Of a stretch of DNA of 64,000 nt, positions 11,510-23,952 are shown in pieces (position 1 is the stretch's first letter; every line of letters begins with the position of its first letter). The translations under genes were made by a program, and so were the position numbers. This DNA is from Buxus sempervirens (taxonomy: Eukaryota; Streptophyta; Magnoliopsida; Buxales; Buxaceae), in assembly GCA_947561395.2 (NCBI GenBank), contig OX387184.1, positions 5,518,001 to 5,582,000 of the forward strand, read 5' to 3'. The notes under the pieces are model-generated. The model saw only the letters and a list, made by a program, of their open reading frames with translations. It did no database searches and was not told the DNA's origin.

Positions 11510-11876
11510 GTGAAATACGTGTGAATACTAAACAGTTGATGGGTAATGCTTATAATATCAAATATTGTTCAAGTGGGAGACTAAAAATATATATTGCATC
11601 ACGTAGTTTAAGTGAGATGTTGTGACATCCAATATCTCAAGTTTAGAGAATTTTTAATAAGAAAATAATTTCACATGTTTTCAACACCAAAAATCTTTCG
11701 TAGTGAATTGCTATACATTATGGCAAGAGGAAGCAACAGATGATTTCAACCGTTGAATTCAAACTAGTATTATTTTAAAAATTAAAAAAAAGTATAGGAC
11801 CTAATATTTAAGAAAAACCTTTTTGGGCACAAAAAATGTGACATGCGCCTCACTTTTAAAAAGAACTGGGACCTAC

Positions 11877-12029
11877 CATCTTACAGATTTTTTTTTTTTG
11901 GTAGTCACCATCTTACAGATTATTTATTTATTTATTTATTTATGGAGAAAACCATCTTACAGATTATTTTTTTTGGTAACATAACAAAACATCTTACAGA
12001 TTAAACTAGTAGTCACCATCTTACAGATT
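11877..12029 (+). repeat. Five dispersed copies of a 13-mer
   Basis: 'catcttacagatt' occurs five times in about 150 bp, separated by poly-T, 'tttatttattta' and other short spacers. Probably a decayed tandem duplication. Confidence 0.7.
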
Positions 12030-12940
12030 ATACAGTACAGAAGAATCCAACACAACATTTATTAGGCTTTGTACGAATGAGTTGGTCATCTGATTCTCCA
12101 ATACTAATGGAGGCACGTGAACCATACACACTGGTCCACCTGGTCGGTGATTCTATTTTGTATTTTTATCGGTGACAACCGTACAATATAAAAGCAAGTT
12201 GGTTGAAGTTGAGAAGTAGATTAGGAGGATGATTTTATTTAGGGTTTTTATGTGTTATAAATGATATTTAGGGGAAGAAAAAGGAAGGATTAGAACCATT
12301 GGAAAATATCCCAGGGTTAGCTTTACCAATAGATAAATATACATGTTCTTCTACATAAAAACTATTATAAATTTTGTATAGATTATGAAAATTGAACATG
12401 CAAAATAGATATATGGTTCACAATTGCGTAAGTATCATAATCATTTTCGCAAACTAATTTTGAACCTGAAATCAGTATTTTTGATTCCCTCGACGACCCT
12501 AAATGATTCCTTAAAATCAGGTGTAAACCATATGATCAAAACAATACTTCAAGTGTATGTTCCTTCTCCAATTTGCTTCGCACCCGCCGACAAAACTGGT
12601 AGGCATCTAATCAAACACTAACGCCCCTGGACTTTTCCAAAGCTAGCTTTATGGGATGATACATGAATAGGGTGATGGGGATACTCCCCATTATTGGCCC
12701 CATCATTACTTTAACTGATAATAATGCTTTAAGTGGAGGAACCTTTCACCAAAGTGGCTCACACGTGAAATCATTTTCAAGAACCCACACTCCTATTCAT
12801 GTACAAAAGGAGAACCCGGCCAACTTTTATTCGTATATACTGATATTTAACCATGAGCCGCATGACGAGCTTTACATCGAAATGAAACTTTCACGTGACA
12901 ACATGCAAGGGTCAATCTGATGCTAACATCTTTCTTAGAA

Positions 12941-13220
12941 TCTATACTATATTTAACGGTAGAAGGCCCTTTGGGAAGCGTGTTAAGCTTTATACACGAG
13001 TTTCCCAAAAAGCCTATACCTCTCTCTACAATTCAAACTCTGCCTCTTAATTTGCTCAAAACGTAGGCAGTTACAGAATTGCTCCCTCTCTCTATGTTTC
13101 CCAAAAAGCCTATACCTCTCTCTACAATTCAAACTCTGCCTCTTAATTTGCTCAAAACGTAGGCAGTTACAGAATTGCTCCCTCTCTCTATGTGCAGCAC
13201 GTGCACCCTTACCCTGATAG
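12941..13220 (+). mobile_element. Helitron-like element, partly decayed
   Basis: Starts TCTATACTATATTTAACGG, contains 'gggaagcgtgttaagc' and 'cccaaaaagcctatacc', and ends near 'gtgcagcacgtgcaccctta' then 'ctgatag'. These match in order the Helitron-like copies at 62573-63194. The 3' terminus is altered (ATAG rather than CTAG). It contains a perfect 96-bp tandem duplication (13001-13096 and 13097-13192). Confidence 0.5.
13001..13192 (+). repeat. Perfect 96-bp tandem duplication
   Basis: Two base-identical 96-bp copies starting tttcccaaaaagcctatacc and ending cctctctctatg. Identity implies a recent duplication or an assembly duplication. Confidence 0.95.
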
Positions 13221-15507
13221 TATTTCTTAATAGTTGTAACAATTAAGAAGAAGCTAAGAAATGTACTAGTAAGATCTCAGAGTTTAGCATTTCTCTTGGA
13301 TGATATAAATGTGCTCAAGCCCAATAGTGCAGGCCTCATCTACCCTAGCCTCTTTAAGAGTACAAAATACTAAATCTATCAAAGATTTATCTCTATTTGC
13401 ATTTAGTTTGTATTAAATAATGGATATGGCCGGGACATGTCATTTTGTACAATTCAAACGTCAATGGTTCTTCACATTTTGTTAATACTATTTACAATAA
13501 TTTAGAATCCAAAATGACTAAAACTCTATGCATGCCTACTAATAGTATATTTCAATTGATACCTCTTTGAAATCTCCTCAAACTCTTCTCTTGAGTAAAG
13601 TTTTAACGATAAAACAAAATTACTTGTGGCGTTCTTTTCAGGCTAAAACACCTGCAGACACCTCTCACATTTTTGCTCGTGAGATCTTTAAACTTTCGAA
13701 CTTAAAAAGCAACGCTTCAGTCATGCAATGACAACTCTGATTAATTAGGTTTTTTTATTGTATCTTAGAGATAACACCTTTTTTTCATGAGTGTTAGCAA
13801 CAGAATATTTTAATAACAACACGACAATAGTATTTAATTTTGTTTTGATGGGTGTTCTGGGCCCCACCACTTTTAACAGAACGTATCCTTAAGACGGGAC
13901 AACTAACGTGATTATCAATATCATTGGATGCGATAGAGGTGGAAGCGGCGGAGACGAAAGTACCTCATATTCCTCTCACTTTATTTATGAGAAGGCTTGT
14001 TTGTTTTTTTGTTTTTGGTTATAGGATATATTTTATTACTATTATGTTTTTCCGTTCCGTTCATTCGGATGGGACAATCTTATTTCCCGGAGAAGCATTG
14101 AAAGTTTGGAAATTTGTGGTTTTGGGTGGGTTTAATTAATTTTTTAGTTCCCAGGAACGCATATCACTGGTTTCGTCTCATCCGCTGGCCGTTTGTGTGA
14201 ATTATGAGATGGAACTTAGAGCACTAGCACGAGACGAGGTCCACCCATCCAAAGCAGAAGACCAAAAGGCGAATTTGATTAGCCAATCGACCCAATCCTC
14301 CTTCTCCTGTGTGCAGGCTTCTAGAATGTAATCAAAAGATGAGCTAAGGCAAGTGCGCCGCTTTTGCTTTTAATAGCTTTCTTTTGGTCTTTTTTGTTTC
14401 TTTCTGTCAACTTTCGTGTGACAGCCCACATTCAATCGATTCATGATCGATGCATGTGAATAAAGCTGAGCGTGATCTGGGTTAAAATGAAGTAAATCCC
14501 AAGCATGAGTGACGATCGAATCCATGTATCTATGTTCTTAATCAAAGTCATCTTAACTGTGTGAACTCGTATGTCGTCCAATTTTTTTTTTTTTTTTTTG
14601 GGAGCGAGGGCGAGAAGAAAGTCTTGCGCATCTATCACACACAAGAAGGAAACTGATCAAGAGTACGTCAACATGGACACTTATCTTGCGGAACACTTAA
14701 CAAACCTATATTCTCTAGCAGACCAAGATCCATTCGTTGTTGGATCACCAATTTAATCTAATAATCTCAACGAAAAAACGAACATCCTTATCCGTACGTA
14801 AATTTTGTCTCATAAACAAGGCCAAGATCGATGAATGCTCCGGAACCAGAAATAAATTTGAAGGTGACGTCACAGATGCATAACCAATATAATAAACTTT
14901 GACTAGCAGCCATGCGCGATAATAAACAATAAGGATCTAGAAAATCAAGGGGATGACGTGTTTAGGAATTTGTTGAACGAAATTAATAGCTAGACTTGCC
15001 TTTCCTTTCTAAGGTGCGGGCTTGCTTTATTGGGTGGGTCTGAGTCGTACCATATATTCAAATTTAACTCATTCAATTAATCAATTTTCAAGGTCCAAGC
15101 TTGCCCAAATTAATAGTCGTAAATTCTGGATCATTCTTCCATCCATGGAAGAGCGTCGTATCTGGCCTGCTTATTATGTCATTCTGGATCAACTCGAGGG
15201 TCTCGGAGAAACGACGTCTTTTTGGAAAACCGGGGGAGACCAATGCAACGACTTGTGTTCCGATCCACCAGATCGATAAGCCACCGCAGCTTGGTGTCAT
15301 GGTTAACTGTGTCTTAATTTTATCCTGGGCCCAGCACACATAGTTGGACCGTGTCCTTTTTTGCAACTTGCTATCTGGGTATTTGTTTTTCCTGTTTCTA
15401 GAAGAATATCTTTTTGGGTGCTACTTGGTCCATCGTTTTAGGGCGGGCAAATGATGAAGGGAGTAGAATATTTAATATGTTGGGTTTGTAAGTTCATATT
15501 ATTGGAA
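13221..15507. other. Intergenic, no gene recognised
   Basis: AT-rich sequence with short ORFs (up to 92 codons near 15088-15366) on both strands that resemble nothing known and overlap each other. A T19 run at about 14581. No transposon ends with matching duplications were found. Confidence 0.5.
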
Positions 15508-15787
15508 CTGGCAAGGCCCACGTGCAGTACTGCACGCACGTAAAAAAGGGAGGGAGTAGTTTTAAAACTGCACGTGGAGAGAGAATAAGTGGGGAGAGAG
15601 GGAATGGAGAGAGGAGAAGTGGGGGTAGTTACAAACTAATTGTTTTTGAACGAAAATAGTGAGTTGAGACAGGTATAGCCCTGTATTATTGAAACTAAAC
15701 TATACCGGAGATGGGCATTTTGTGAAAGTTGTAACTTGTTGTTTGGCACGATTCCCAAAAAGGGCGCCTCGCTTTATATATAGTAGA
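15508..15787 (-). mobile_element. Helitron-like element, minus orientation
   Basis: On the minus strand it starts TCTACTATATATAAAGCGAG (5' end at 15787), contains 'gggaatcgtgcca', and near its 3' end has the 16-nt perfect palindrome CGTGCAGTACTGCACG (15521-15536) followed by 'tgggccttgccag'. The same hairpin position and flanks occur in the array at 62573-63194. The terminal CTAG is CCAG here. No coding capacity. Confidence 0.7.
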
Positions 15788-18700
15788 TGGGCTGAGTATT
15801 TTAAAAAACAAAAAAAAAAAAAAAAAAAAACTTAGGTAATGGTTTCGAGATATAAATTGATTAATAGAAAACGGTCACTGGTGCCCCTTCGGGTTAGTTG
15901 GTTCAGTGAATTCATTTAGCTCATTAAATAATTGAAACAAGAGTTATAAATGTATATATTGAAGTCTTCTGATGGGCATGGGTTTACCGGCCACATGGTG
16001 AGATATCATAATCGGACAAATGTTTCATATTTTAATCTAGGTAATATAGTTTTGTCCTGGGTAACAGTAATAAATTAAAATCAAATGACACTTTTGTTCC
16101 CAAGAACAAAAAATTATTAAATTCAAGAAAAATGTTTTCCTGTATCATGTAACAATCATGTTAGTTGAGACTAAAACTGGATTTAGTGCTCAAATCATGG
16201 TTTTAGATTTCCCATTCTTACCGGCCACATTCCGATATGTCTTTCAGATCATCATGTCTATATATAAACCCTGTAAACAGATTTTGGATGCAATCCGTTA
16301 TAATAATAAGTTAATATCAATTATAAAAATGGAATAAAAATAAGTTTCAACCCATACATGAATATCATAACCCAAATCATTCCAACTCTATATGGGTTTC
16401 AAATCCTGAATTTAATTAAACCTGATCATAAGAGTTTGAGGAACATGTTTACATAAATGACAATAACTGTGCATTCATAAAACCATTTTTTTTTTATAGT
16501 CAAAAAAAAAAAAAATTTAAGTGCATTCATAAAACAATGCAGCATCAATATTCAAGAAATTATTTAAGTGCACTGTACAATACCTGAACATAAATATATT
16601 TTTTGACTGATTGAAATGGCTGAAAAGGATTTGTGTTTTTGCCGACCCCAACTAGACCAAAACCGTGGGTACCTGTAACATTGCCACCCATAAAATGGTA
16701 CTGTACCGGCTGCGGCATTGAAACACGTGTGCTTTAGACAGGAAGCCCTTTTTATTTTTATTTTTGATCAGATCATAAAAATGAGGGGAATTGATTACAG
16801 ATTTAGAGTACATTACATTTTGGTTGATATTAATTTGTGAAAGTCAACAAATAGTAGGGATTAATTCATTTCGCACTCATGACACATCTTTCGCCCAACC
16901 TAATTTTTGGTGGAAAATAAGTTTTATTTTATTTTATGGAAAGCCGAGCTAAGCCTTTTCTTCATTAGAAGAACACAGTGTTACAAGAGCTGTGGCTACA
17001 AGGCAGAAAAGACAGATAAAACACCCATAAAAGCCTGGGAGCAAAAGAAGCTAGGAGACAGGGGAAACATAAACCCCAACAATTATATACTAAGGGGGAA
17101 AGAGTTTATTATCCGCGGTAACAGTAATAGTTAATTTTATTCATCCCTGATTTCGCCATTTGAGATCTAATTAATGGAGTGGATCGGGCTGGCTTGTAAG
17201 GCCTCGTTCGTCTTTATCTGAACTCATTCCCCAGCCTGTTTTAATATCTTTTGGCTGATAAACGGGCTTTCGTTAAGACACGAGAGAACAAGTTTCTCCC
17301 AGAATGAAGAGGAGGAAAAATAGCAATTTTTTGTTTTACATTTGTAGAAAGTTAGATGACATGGTGAAAATGCGGTTTTATTTGTATTCAAAGACATTTA
17401 AAGGAAGGGTTTTATTTTTTTTTTCTTTTTGTTTGCTTTTTATGAATTGTATTAGTCATATACACATGAATTTTTTTTTTTTTACTATTATTCATAACAA
17501 ATGGGGAAAAGAAAAGTATCAAGAAATGCATTTAAAATATATATTAAGAAACTCATTTCATTATTTTGTCAACCAAACCGCTGTTTTTGGTGAAAACTTA
17601 TTTTGCCATTTATTAATGAAACAGGATAAAAATCTTAAAAATTATGGCACTCATTTTTTGGATTAGGAAGAGTGAGTTCCATGAGTTCATTGCAAAAAAT
17701 GAACCCAGAGAAGGTGAGTCGGGTGTTTGGTTTAAGCTAGGCGTAGTTTTTAGTCTTTGTAGAGTGTTACATAGTACAAGTTTACCATGGTTCTAATTTT
17801 TAACATTTATTTAAATTCTTTATATCTCATGGTTTTTTAGTCTATATATAAGAACCATTTGGCAAGGAGGGGTTTCGATTTATTTTATTTGTCATCATAA
17901 TCATCATCATAAACCAATTTCCACCAAAACGGGTCAGTGACACGGACCATGTCTCTTCATTCTACTCTATAAAAAATCATATCTTTAGTTAATTTATGTG
18001 TTTGTAAATCTTATTTTATAAACTCTATCTTTGTCTTTTTAGATCTCCTTCTTGCTCGCTTAGACCCTTCAGTATGCATAGTTTTACACCTTCTAACAGG
18101 TATTGAAACTTAAAATCAATGTTTATTGGTGAAGTACCTAGCGGTGCAAGCACAGATAAAAGTAAGAGGTACAAAGGCCTTGTATCATATGGTTTTAGGA
18201 GTAGGGACTGATGTTTTGTCTGAAAAATCTCTCCGGACTCCAGTAGTAGGAATAAGGATTGATGTTATATCTCAAGACTCTCCTGTAGTTGGCCATAGTT
18301 GCAACTCGGTCCGGTTTGGTTTCGGTAGTTCAACCTAAAACCAAACCGAGTTCTATGACTACCAACCCAAAACCAAAACTAAAACTAATATAAAAGAAGC
18401 GCCAGTAAAATTGTTGGCACTGAGATCCTTCTTTCAACAGACGCTTTATAAATTTTGTGAAAGCAGAAAGTATAATTGTTGCCCTCATGCTACTCAAACG
18501 TTGATGGAGCCGGGATCTACGTCAAGGAAAACCTATGGCAAGATTCATGGTTTATTTGAATTTAATTTAATTTGTGAGTTCCACAAAGCCTTGGGTTTCA
18601 CTGTAGTAATTTATCTGACGCACAAAAAGTGTTGTATCGTTTTCCAATCCGAAATCCTACGGTTGAGGAACGTTATAGAGTGCCAGCTAGACTCTGCCAA

Positions 18701-18800
18701 ATATTCGTACGAACCTAACCAAACACACAGGGTCACAGCACAGGAGGAAACAACTGCGAATTTCCGTTAATCTTCTTCAACGCTTTGTTATGATCTGAGG
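15788..18800. other. Intergenic, no gene recognised
   Basis: AT-rich, with A and T homopolymers. The longest frame (17304-17666, 120 codons) is Phe/Lys-rich with no recognisable domain and is probably chance. A short stretch near 18290-18370 carries complementary ggtttggtttcgg / aaccaaaccgag text like degenerate hAT-type subterminal sequence, but lacks identifiable ends. Confidence 0.5.
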
Positions 18801-18867
18801 ATAACCTCTGCAACAGATCTCATCTTTACAGCTTTCTCAGCTCTGCCGATTCCTCGTCGCTCCAAAG

Positions 18868-19294
18868 GTAGGCTCAATCAGTCAACACAAATGATATTCC
18901 TGCCTTTCTCTCTCGTTGCATCTTTATTGTCGTTTGGTCTCTCGATCTCATCTCTCTTGATTAGGGTTATGCCTTTCTTCATGGATTCCTTTAATGTCCG
19001 AATTAGAAAACTCATCGATTTCCGCATTTATTCTGAATTCAAGTTATGGTTTTCGTATCATGATCGAGAGTCATTGTAATGATGTTTTCTTCAATGGCGT
19101 ATTTTGCACCTTGTTTGCACGAAATTTATGGTTGTTGGTGGTTTGTTGAAACAGGTTTCAGTTAACATCTGTTGTAGAAATTATATTCGTGGAAATAATG
19201 AAATCTATTTAGGGTTTTCGGTTGGCAGAACTCGGGACCTTGTGGAATGTTTTAATTGTATCTAATTTTGATCTAGGGTTTTCATCATTTCTAG
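18868..19294 (+). other. Probable 5' UTR intron of the RING gene
   Basis: A donor (ccaaag|gtaggc, intron start 18868) and an acceptor (tttctag|gc, ending 19294) bracket T-rich DNA upstream of the RING start codon at 19321. The exon before it would be about 18770-18867. Based on splice consensus only. Confidence 0.5.
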
Positions 19295-19320
19295 GCTTTT
19301 TGGAGTTATAGTGCTTGGAG

Positions 19321-19998
19321 ATGGCAAGGGCGTTTGGGGAATCAACAGTCAGACCTCCACAAAGTCCATCTTGCTCAAACAATGGTGGTCATGACGCTGG
19401 CAATTTCGAATGCAACATCTGCTTCGAATTAGCTCAAGACCCCATCGTCACTTTGTGCGGCCACCTATTCTGTTGGCCTTGCCTTTACAAGTGGCTCCAT
19501 ATTCACTCACATTCCCAGGAATGCCCTGTTTGCAAGGCCCTCATACAGGAAGACAAATTGGTCCCTCTTTATGGCAGAGGAAAGGCACCGACAGATCCAA
19601 GATCAAAGTCTATTCCTGGAATCAATATTCCCAACCGTCCTGCCGGGCAGCGACCTGAAACCGCACCTCCTCCAGATCCGAACCACATGCCCCACAATGG
19701 CCTTGGATTTATGGGAGGCTTTGCACCAACGGCAACTGCAAGATTTGGGAATTTCACACTGTCAGCGGCCTTTGGCGGATTGATTCCATCGTTGCTTAAC
19801 ATTCAAGTGCATGGATTCCCTGATGCTACTGTTTATGGAGCAGCTGCAGGTTTTCCCTATGGGTTTAATTCATTTCATGGCGGCCATGTTCATGGCTTCC
19901 GTCGTCCTTCAAGGCAAGGACAGCAGGCAGATTATTATTTGAAAATGCTCTTTTTAATGGTTGGTGTCTTTGTGATTCTCGCTCTAATTTGGGCGTAA
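19321..19998 (+). CDS. RMA/RNF5-type membrane-anchored RING E3 ubiquitin ligase
   Basis: Intronless 225-residue protein. A C3HC4 RING lies at about residues 31-73, with CNIC, then C.H..C..C (CGHLFCWPC), and the final CPVC pair. A Gly/Pro/His-rich linker follows (PNRPAGQRPE, HGGHVHGFRR), and the protein ends in one hydrophobic segment (about 204-225, LFLMVGVFVILALIW). RING near the N-terminus plus a C-terminal tail anchor is the layout of plant RMA proteins and human RNF5, ER-membrane E3 ligases in ER-associated degradation. ATG at 19321 is chosen because the in-frame codons just upstream are TTG GAG. Length suits the family. Target proteins cannot be inferred. Confidence 0.92.
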   Translation: MARAFGESTVRPPQSPSCSNNGGHDAGNFECNICFELAQDPIVTLCGHLFCWPCLYKWLHIHSHSQECPVCKALIQEDKLVPLYGRGKAPTDPRSKSIPGINIPNRPAGQRPETAPPPDPNHMPHNGLGFMGGFAPTATARFGNFTLSAAFGGLIPSLLNIQVHGFPDATVYGAAAGFPYGFNSFHGGHVHGFRRPSRQGQQADYYLKMLFLMVGVFVILALIWA

Positions 19999-21385
19999 GT
20001 GTGCTTTCAAAACGTAGAACTGATTGTGGTCATCTAGGATTGCTCTCAAAACTTAACAAACTTTCTTTGAGGAAACTGTCCATATGATATTTGGTTTGTG
20101 CTTTTCGAAATCTCCATTGGGGCTTGTATGATTCCTAGCTTTTTTGTTTTTTTCTTCTCAATTTTTATTCTTCCAGATGCTTTGTTTTGTCAAATGATGA
20201 TGCTATGCTTTGTTCTTTTTGAATTGTTTTGTCTGCAAGAAAACATGGAGCGGAACATCTTTTCCATATTCTGTTTGTGTCACATTTCCTTTAGGTTCAG
20301 TATTTTCCGACATGGAGGATGATGCTCATTTTATTCGTTTGATTTTCACATGGAGTTGTGGTGAAGTTACAATTATTTGCAAATGATCATGGAGTTCTTA
20401 TATCCTTAAATAACCGAGCAAGTTATCAACTGCACACAAGGTCAATATGCAAAGGCTTCATAGGAGTGTGTTTTTGATATTCATGTAGCATCACTGGTTT
20501 GAGACTTTTCCCTTCTGAAATTTTGTTACACAGAATTTTCAGGGAGCTGAGCAATCCGGAGGCCGTGGATTTTAAAGAACTGGATGGTTGAGTGGTATAT
20601 TCATGAAAAAACTTACTAACTGAGCCTCAGCTTACTCATGGTAATGTTTATGTTCCAAAAATGGCTTTGAACATTTTAAATTCAAAATGATTTCTTAGGA
20701 GTTTCTGCTTTTGCAGGTTTATTTTATTTTATTTTATTTATTTTTAATAGAACTTTCTGCAAGTTTTTGAAATTTGAATGATTATGAAAATCTTATAAAA
20801 AAAAGTTACAAAGCTTTCAACATGAGTAGATTTATGTTTGATCTCAAAATCCAGTAAATTTCATTCCGTAATGCACTTTGAACTTGCAAACTTATGATAA
20901 GCAATATTTAGGTTAGAGGTTCACATATGTAGGGTGGCCGTAGAGGGTTCTGCTCTATGTTCTCCTTCTCGTAACATTAGTTCGCGGTCGGAGATATGAC
21001 TCAATAGTTCAAATGGTTTCTTATGCTTATTCCATTAGCCCTTGAAATGTCCCCCGCTACTTCCTTCCAAATTGTGAAGTGGGGTTTGTGTGTTTCCAGT
21101 GGATCACCTTGGTACGGTTAAATCTGTTTCATTTCGGCCCAAAGGTACTTAAAATTTATAGACACAAGCGTAGATCAGGGAAGAAATTAACATTCTCAAC
21201 CCTAAAGAATGGAAAAGTCCTAAATTTTCGAGGTTAGAGGAGATTAACAGAGTGACTATGATTGATCTGCTTCCTATAAACCAATATAGTGCTTATATAT
21301 ACCTTGAGGTAGGAAAAATAATCCAAAATGGCAAATTTCTTAATTCATGAAAGAGATTGAATCATCTACGGTTGGACATGTAAAA
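19999..21385. other. 3' UTR of the RING gene and intergenic DNA
   Basis: T-rich sequence directly after the stop codon, probably 3' UTR for the first few hundred bases. No coding frames of note and no defined repeats. Confidence 0.5.
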
Positions 21386-21388
21386 TGA

Positions 21389-22631
21389 GGTATTGTGTGG
21401 TAACGCTTTTGAAATCAAAAAATCGCTTTCGAAAGCAAAAGTTTTGTTTGGTTATGCACACATGAAGTAATTTATAAGAAGTAAAAAAGCAATGTCATTG
21501 CTTTTCAAAAGAGGCATAGAAATGTTGCTTCTCACTTTAACCATAAATTTGCTTTCTTGCTTCTAAAACCCTCGACACAAAACTAGACTAGGAAAAAAAT
21601 TGACTTATCATGCCCAATCCAACCTGAATAAACGGGTTCGGGTTGACCCATGTAATAGTTGGGTCGGGTTCGGGTTGGGGATTTAGTAACCCATTCGTAT
21701 TCGGGTCAACTTGAATCTAACCCGATAATGACATGTTTAACGTGATAATGACCTGTTTAACCCGATAATGACCCACTTAACCTGATAATGATCCATTTAA
21801 CCTGAAAATAACCTGTAACCCGTTTAACACAATAATGGCCCGTTTAACACGATAATAACTCGTTTAACCCGATAAGGACTCAGTTAACCCGATAATGACC
21901 TGTTTAACTTGATAATAACCTGTTTAACCCGATAATGACTCATTTAACTCGATAATGGCCTGTTTAACATGATAATGACCTGTTTAACCTGATAATGACC
22001 TGCTTAACCTGATAATGATCCATTCAACCCGATAATGATTTGTTCAACACGATAATGACCGGTTTAACACAATAATGACCTGTTTAACACGATAATGGCC
22101 TATTTAACCAGATAATGACTAGTTTAACCCGATAATGACCCACTTGACCCAATAATGATTCGTTTAACCCGATAATGGCCCATTTAACTCGATAATGACC
22201 CGTTTAACCCTAAATTGTATTACTAATTTATGTTATTTTCTATTGATATATTTTTTATAGTTAAAAAATAAAAAATTGTAATCAGGTTGGTGGGTTGAAC
22301 TCGATTATTGACGAGTTGGGTTTGGTTTTGGGTTTTCCCAACCCACCAATAAATAGATTCAACTTGAACTGACCCGATTATTGCTCAACGCGTTACAATA
22401 TACGTCAAGTATATTTTTAAGTAAAATGCATCAACTGTTTATGGTAGTTTTATATGATAGCATAAAAGCAATTTATATGCTCCTGTAGTTACCAAACATG
22501 TTTTTTTGCTTTTTAGTAGCAAATCAAAAGTTTACCAAACAGCTTTGCTTTAATAAAAGACCTTCTAAAAAGTAGAAAAATACTTTTTTGCTTTCAAAAG
22601 CAAGAAAGCAAAAAAGTTACCAAACGGAGCC
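21389..22631. mobile_element. MITE with 3-bp TSD, enclosing a second element and minisatellite
   Basis: 1243-bp block. Left end GGTATTGTGTGGTAAC and right end (inverted) GGCTCCGTTTGGTAAC agree at 11 of 16, and TGA flanks both sides (21386-21388, 22632-22634). The ends carry 'tttggtaac'-type text and repeated 'aaaagcaa' segments typical of Tourist-like (PIF/Harbinger) MITEs. Inside, about 21610-22400 is a cgggtt-rich unit resembling hAT-type subterminal DNA that surrounds the 20-bp minisatellite. Class assignment is tentative. Confidence 0.6.
21719..22210 (+). repeat. Minisatellite, about 24 units of 20 bp
   Basis: Degenerate tandem array with consensus close to 'cgtttaacccgataatgacc'. Variation is mainly at the first three bases and the ccc/cac/cct triplet. 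It lies inside the nested element described for 21389-22631. Confidence 0.9.
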
Positions 22632-22979
22632 TGAGTCCATCTGTAGCCAATGCCATAAAGCCACATGAGCTTACATGGTAGGTACGGTCCTAAAAAATCT
22701 GTAGATGATTTCATTTGAAAACAATTTTACTAAAGAGGAAATTATTTTTGAAAATTAATAAATTGAGGCGACAATCCTAGAAAATATTGGAGTCTCATCT
22801 CACTGCTACCCATGAATAAGACGAGTCTCACCTCAAGAACCCAATACAAAAATTGTTCACTACTTACAATCAAACTTTAGTCCTTTCAAACAAGAAATAG
22901 ATAAAGATAAAAAAATAAAAAATAAAAATCCGACTGAACCTATAAGGCTATAACCGTACTAAATTTATAGTTTTATTAT

Positions 22980-23233
22980 GGGCAAATTACACTTACCTCC
23001 CTTGAGGTATGACATAATTACACTTACCTCCCTTGGGGTTTCTGATATAACACTGTCACCCCTTTACGTTTATGTGTGGGTCACAATAACACCCCCTCAC
23101 TACACTTTCCGTCAAAAAAATAACGGCAGATCATTAAAAAATAAATAACTTTTGAATGTATGACTAAAAGTTAATTTTCCAAAAATGTATGATTAAATTA
23201 ATTTTTAGTCATACATTCAAAAGTTATTTATTT
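22980..23233. mobile_element. Truncated TIR element ending in a long hairpin
   Basis: Left end GGGCAAATTACACTTACCTC with internal repetition of 'attacacttacctccctt', then 'ctttccgtcaaaaaaataac', similar in style to the MULE-type ends at 33742 and 43988. It leads into an inverted repeat of about 39 bp (arms 23139-23178 and 23194-23233, ~15-nt loop, core 'gaatgtatgactaaaag'). The matching right terminal repeat is absent, so the element appears truncated. Confidence 0.5.
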
Positions 23234-23952
23234 CCGTGTCTCTCTCTTCATCATCCTTTCAAAACTCACTCAAAAGATTTTTTGGGTACGAGAGCTAAGC
23301 TTTTGTTACCCTGGTCTATTTGGAGAACAAGAGGTGGGGGTCCTTTATTTCATTCAGCTTTATCTTTATATCCCTCTTTAATAATTCTCAAGTTTGAACA
23401 CAAAATTCTAAGGTCAAATGAGATATTAAGGGCCTATGGGATACCTATTCTTCTGTCCTCTTCCGGACTTTGATTGGAGTTCTTGAAGGCAATCTTCTGT
23501 TTTGGCGTGTGAAGAAAAGATGAAAATCAATGGAGAAGACAAGTTATCCCTTTCTGTTTCTTTTTTAGAGTTTGCTCTGAAGGAAGAAGAAGAAGAGGAA
23601 GGCATCGAGACGGAGTTACCGCCGCTTGACGGTGTAGAAGAGATCATAGGCTACGAGTAGAAGCTTGTTGGAAGAAGCTTTCATCCACTCGTCTTTTTAC
23701 TACCCAAAGAAACCATGTCCTTCTTATGAATGACTGGAGTTTGTCAGAGATTCAATCCTCAACTTATTGATAGCAGAGTAGAAGCCACAGAACGCAGCTT
23801 CAACAACGAAAGAAAAAATGAAAAAAAAAATAAACAGTACCTGAAAGCAGTGAACAAATGGGGAAAGATGAGATGCCCGATTTAAATAGCAAATCCCTTG
23901 TGAGCGATGGAACTGTATTGCAAATCTCTTGTGAACAATCGCAAATCCCTTG

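Noticed and set aside
17304-17666. 120-codon plus-strand ORF
   Set aside because: Phe/Lys/Asn-rich, AT-driven composition, no domain or conserved motif, no splice or promoter context.
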